A stretch of DNA of 8,401 nt from JBIICS01 sp044238735 (GTDB lineage: Bacteria; Bacteroidota; Bacteroidia; UBA4408): the NCBI GenBank assembly GCA_044238735.1, contig JBIICS010000123.1, positions 1 through 8,401 of the forward strand. Direction: 5' to 3'. Shown one piece after another: positions 6,950 to 8,401 of this stretch. The notes under the pieces were generated by a model that saw only the letters and a program-made list of their open reading frames with translations, searched no databases and was not told where the DNA came from. The position numbers were made by a program, and so were the translations under genes. Every line of letters begins with the position of its first letter. Positions within the stretch are counted from its first letter, which is position 1.

Positions 6950-7971
6950 TGAAAATGAAAAAATTATATATCGCCCTATTACTAGGAACTGGTTTCAATT
7001 CTCTAGCACAAGACATCCACTTTTCACAGATGCTTCAATCTCCTCTGTCTTTAAATCCAGCTTTAGCTGGAGCAAACGCAGATATGAATGCTGTAATCAT
7101 ATACAGAAGCCAGTGGAGTTCTGTTGCCTCTCCATATAAAACTGCAGCTGTTTCATATGACATGAGAATAAAAACTAAAAGCACAAAAGGATTTTTTGCT
7201 GCGGGTTTAAACTTTTTTAATGACCAAGCGGGAGATGCAAATTTATCCACTAATTTGGTTAATTTAAGTTTAGCCTATCACGTAAAATTAAATCCAAAAT
7301 CTACTTTAGGTGGTGCATTGCTAGGTGGTTTTGGGCAACGTACTATCGATTTCAGTTCTTTGCAATGGGGAAGCCAATATGATGGATTTGCATACAACGG
7401 TTCTATTAACAGTGGTGAAAACTTTGCGCGCTCTAAATACAGCTATTTGGATGTAGGTGCTGGAGTTGTATATACATTTAGAAAAAGTGAAAAGTACATT
7501 ACCGGTAACGACCAAAAGGCATTTAATGCCGGATTATCAGTATATCATTTAAACAGACCCAATGTATCTTTCTTGGATAACGACAAGTTAAAAATGCGTA
7601 TTTCAGCGTTTGGCTCATTTTTGATTGGTTTAGGTAATAGCAGAATTTCAGCGGTTCCAACTCTATATTTTAATCAACAAGGACGTCAACAAGAAATATT
7701 AGCAGGGTCCTATTTTAAGTATTTATTAAAAGAACAATCTAAATATACTAATGCAAACATGGCCGCTTCGGTTGCTGCTGGATTGTTTTATAGAAATAAA
7801 GATGCTGTTATTGCTAAACTCATGCTAGAGAAATCGAATTGGGCTGCTGGGGTTGCTTATGATTTTAATACATCATCACTTACCGAAGTATCCAGAGGTA
7901 GAGGTGGATTTGAAATTTTTATTCGTTTTGTAACACCATCGCCATTTAACCAATCAAAATCCAGAATTTAA
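6949..7971 (+). CDS. PorP/SprF family type IX secretion system outer-membrane protein
   Basis: The 340-residue protein has a signal peptide (residues 1-20, cleavage SLA|QD). The mature N-terminus, QDIHFSQMLQSPLSLNPALAG, followed by YRSQWSSVASPYKTAAVSYD, is the hallmark of the PorP/SprF family. The body has alternating beta-strand patterns (GFFAAGLNFFNDQAGD, LSLAYHVKLN, KSTLGGALLGGFGQR). The C-terminus, GGFEIFIRFVTPSPF, suits an outer-membrane beta-barrel. Length is typical. Its start overlaps the stop of the large cargo gene (TAATG), so translation is probably coupled. Family members such as SprF are needed for secretion or surface retention of adjacent type B cargo, and this is the likely role. 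A second in-frame ATG at 6955 would lose only two residues and cannot be excluded. It could be a paralogue rather than the core T9SS PorP; its place next to a cargo gene favours the SprF-like role. Confidence 0.93.
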   Translation: MKMKKLYIALLLGTGFNSLAQDIHFSQMLQSPLSLNPALAGANADMNAVIIYRSQWSSVASPYKTAAVSYDMRIKTKSTKGFFAAGLNFFNDQAGDANLSTNLVNLSLAYHVKLNPKSTLGGALLGGFGQRTIDFSSLQWGSQYDGFAYNGSINSGENFARSKYSYLDVGAGVVYTFRKSEKYITGNDQKAFNAGLSVYHLNRPNVSFLDNDKLKMRISAFGSFLIGLGNSRISAVPTLYFNQQGRQQEILAGSYFKYLLKEQSKYTNANMAASVAAGLFYRNKDAVIAKLMLEKSNWAAGVAYDFNTSSLTEVSRGRGGFEIFIRFVTPSPFNQSKSRI

Positions 7972-7974
7972 TTT

Positions 7975-8401
7975 ATGAAATTTTATATTTCGCTATTTTT
8001 TTGCTTAGCCTTTAACATTAAACTTTCATTAGCGCAACATAAAGTAGAAACTCATAACGATTCTATTAAAATAGATATTACTAAGTTAGGCGATGAAATA
8101 AATTCTTCTTTTGATGATTATGCGCCTGTAATTACAGCCGATGGTCATCAAATGTTCTTCACATCTAAACGACCATTTACGGAAAAAGAAAAAAAGAAAA
8201 ACAAGGAATCTACAGAAAATATTTATAGTACCTCTATAGAAAATGAAAAATGGAATAATGCAGTAGCACTCCCTAAAAATGTAAATATAGAAGGGCGTTA
8301 TAACAGTAATGTAGCCATTTCTAACGATGGTCATAAATTACTTATTTACCAAGATGATGAAAAAGGAAATGGCGATATATTTGAGTGCTCATTAAAAGGG
8401 A
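7975..8401 (+). CDS. Secreted PD40/WD40-like beta-propeller protein, N-terminal part; 3' end outside the window
   Basis: An ATG three bases after the PorP/SprF stop opens a frame that runs to the right edge (142 codons plus one base). Residues 1-20 form a signal peptide ending SLA|QH; the Cys at position 10 is not in a lipobox. INSSFDDYAPVITADGHQMFFTSKRP (about 42-67), ENIYSTSIENEKWNNAVALP (81-100), and EGRYNSNVAISNDGHKLLIYQDD...GDIFEC (106-138) match PD40 (TolB/WD40-like) blades, with the usual 'sxDG' and 'DIY/DIF' elements. A Lys/Glu-rich loop (KEKKKNKEST) lies between the first two elements. In Bacteroidota such proteins often follow PorP/SprF genes and carry TPR, PD40 and a C-terminal OmpA peptidoglycan-binding domain (PorE-like). 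The rest of the gene is not in the window, so the OmpA domain is a prediction only. A periplasmic or envelope accessory role for secretion of the cargo is inferred. Confidence 0.85.
   Translation, partial: MKFYISLFFCLAFNIKLSLAQHKVETHNDSIKIDITKLGDEINSSFDDYAPVITADGHQMFFTSKRPFTEKEKKKNKESTENIYSTSIENEKWNNAVALPKNVNIEGRYNSNVAISNDGHKLLIYQDDEKGNGDIFECSLKG

Noticed and set aside
7035..7250. Minus-strand open frame of 71 codons
   Set aside because: It lies wholly inside the PorP/SprF gene, has no recognisable product or start context, and is best explained as an antisense shadow.
7321..7515. Minus-strand open frame of 64 codons
   Set aside because: It also lies inside the PorP/SprF gene, with no domain or signal; antisense shadow.
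8086..8334. Minus-strand open frame of 82 codons with hydrophobic runs
   Set aside because: It is antisense to the PD40 gene. Its Phe-rich runs are just the complement of Lys/Glu codons in the charged loop.

Overview
The window reads as chromosomal DNA of an AT-rich member of the Bacteroidota, probably free-living. The main evidence is a type IX secretion (T9SS) type B C-terminal sorting domain, a PorP/SprF-family protein, SprB-type repeats and a DUF7948-like N-terminal domain, all of which are typical of that phylum. Ribosome-binding sites are A-rich with no clear Shine-Dalgarno sequence, which also fits. The sequence does not allow a genus assignment. All genes lie on the + strand.

Left part (1-1791): the C-terminal part of an S41-family serine peptidase enters from the left edge. 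Its stop codon overlaps by one base the GTG start of a complete recF gene (recombination mediator ATPase). A 157-bp AT-rich gap follows, with at best a weak terminator and no convincing promoter.

Right part (1949-8401): three tightly packed genes look like an operon. The first encodes a 1666-residue secreted multidomain protein: signal peptide, DUF7948-like domain, beta-propeller-like region, a Cys-rich hinge and domain, nine Cys-paired SprB/Ig-like modules, a last Ig-like module without the first Cys, and a T9SS type B sorting domain. The second (1-bp overlap) encodes a PorP/SprF-like outer-membrane protein. The third (3-bp gap) is cut by the window edge and encodes a secreted protein with PD40/WD40-like beta-propeller repeats. 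By analogy with sprB-sprF of gliding Bacteroidota, the large protein is the cargo, the PorP/SprF protein is its dedicated outer-membrane partner, and the PD40 protein is probably a periplasmic or cell-envelope accessory.

I see no RNA genes, CRISPR array, insertion sequence or phage element. The secretion module belongs to a known type. What stands out is the architecture of the large protein: Cys pairs 49-50 residues apart in a roughly 75-residue register across two domain types, and a stretch of about 650 residues with no Arg, Glu or His.
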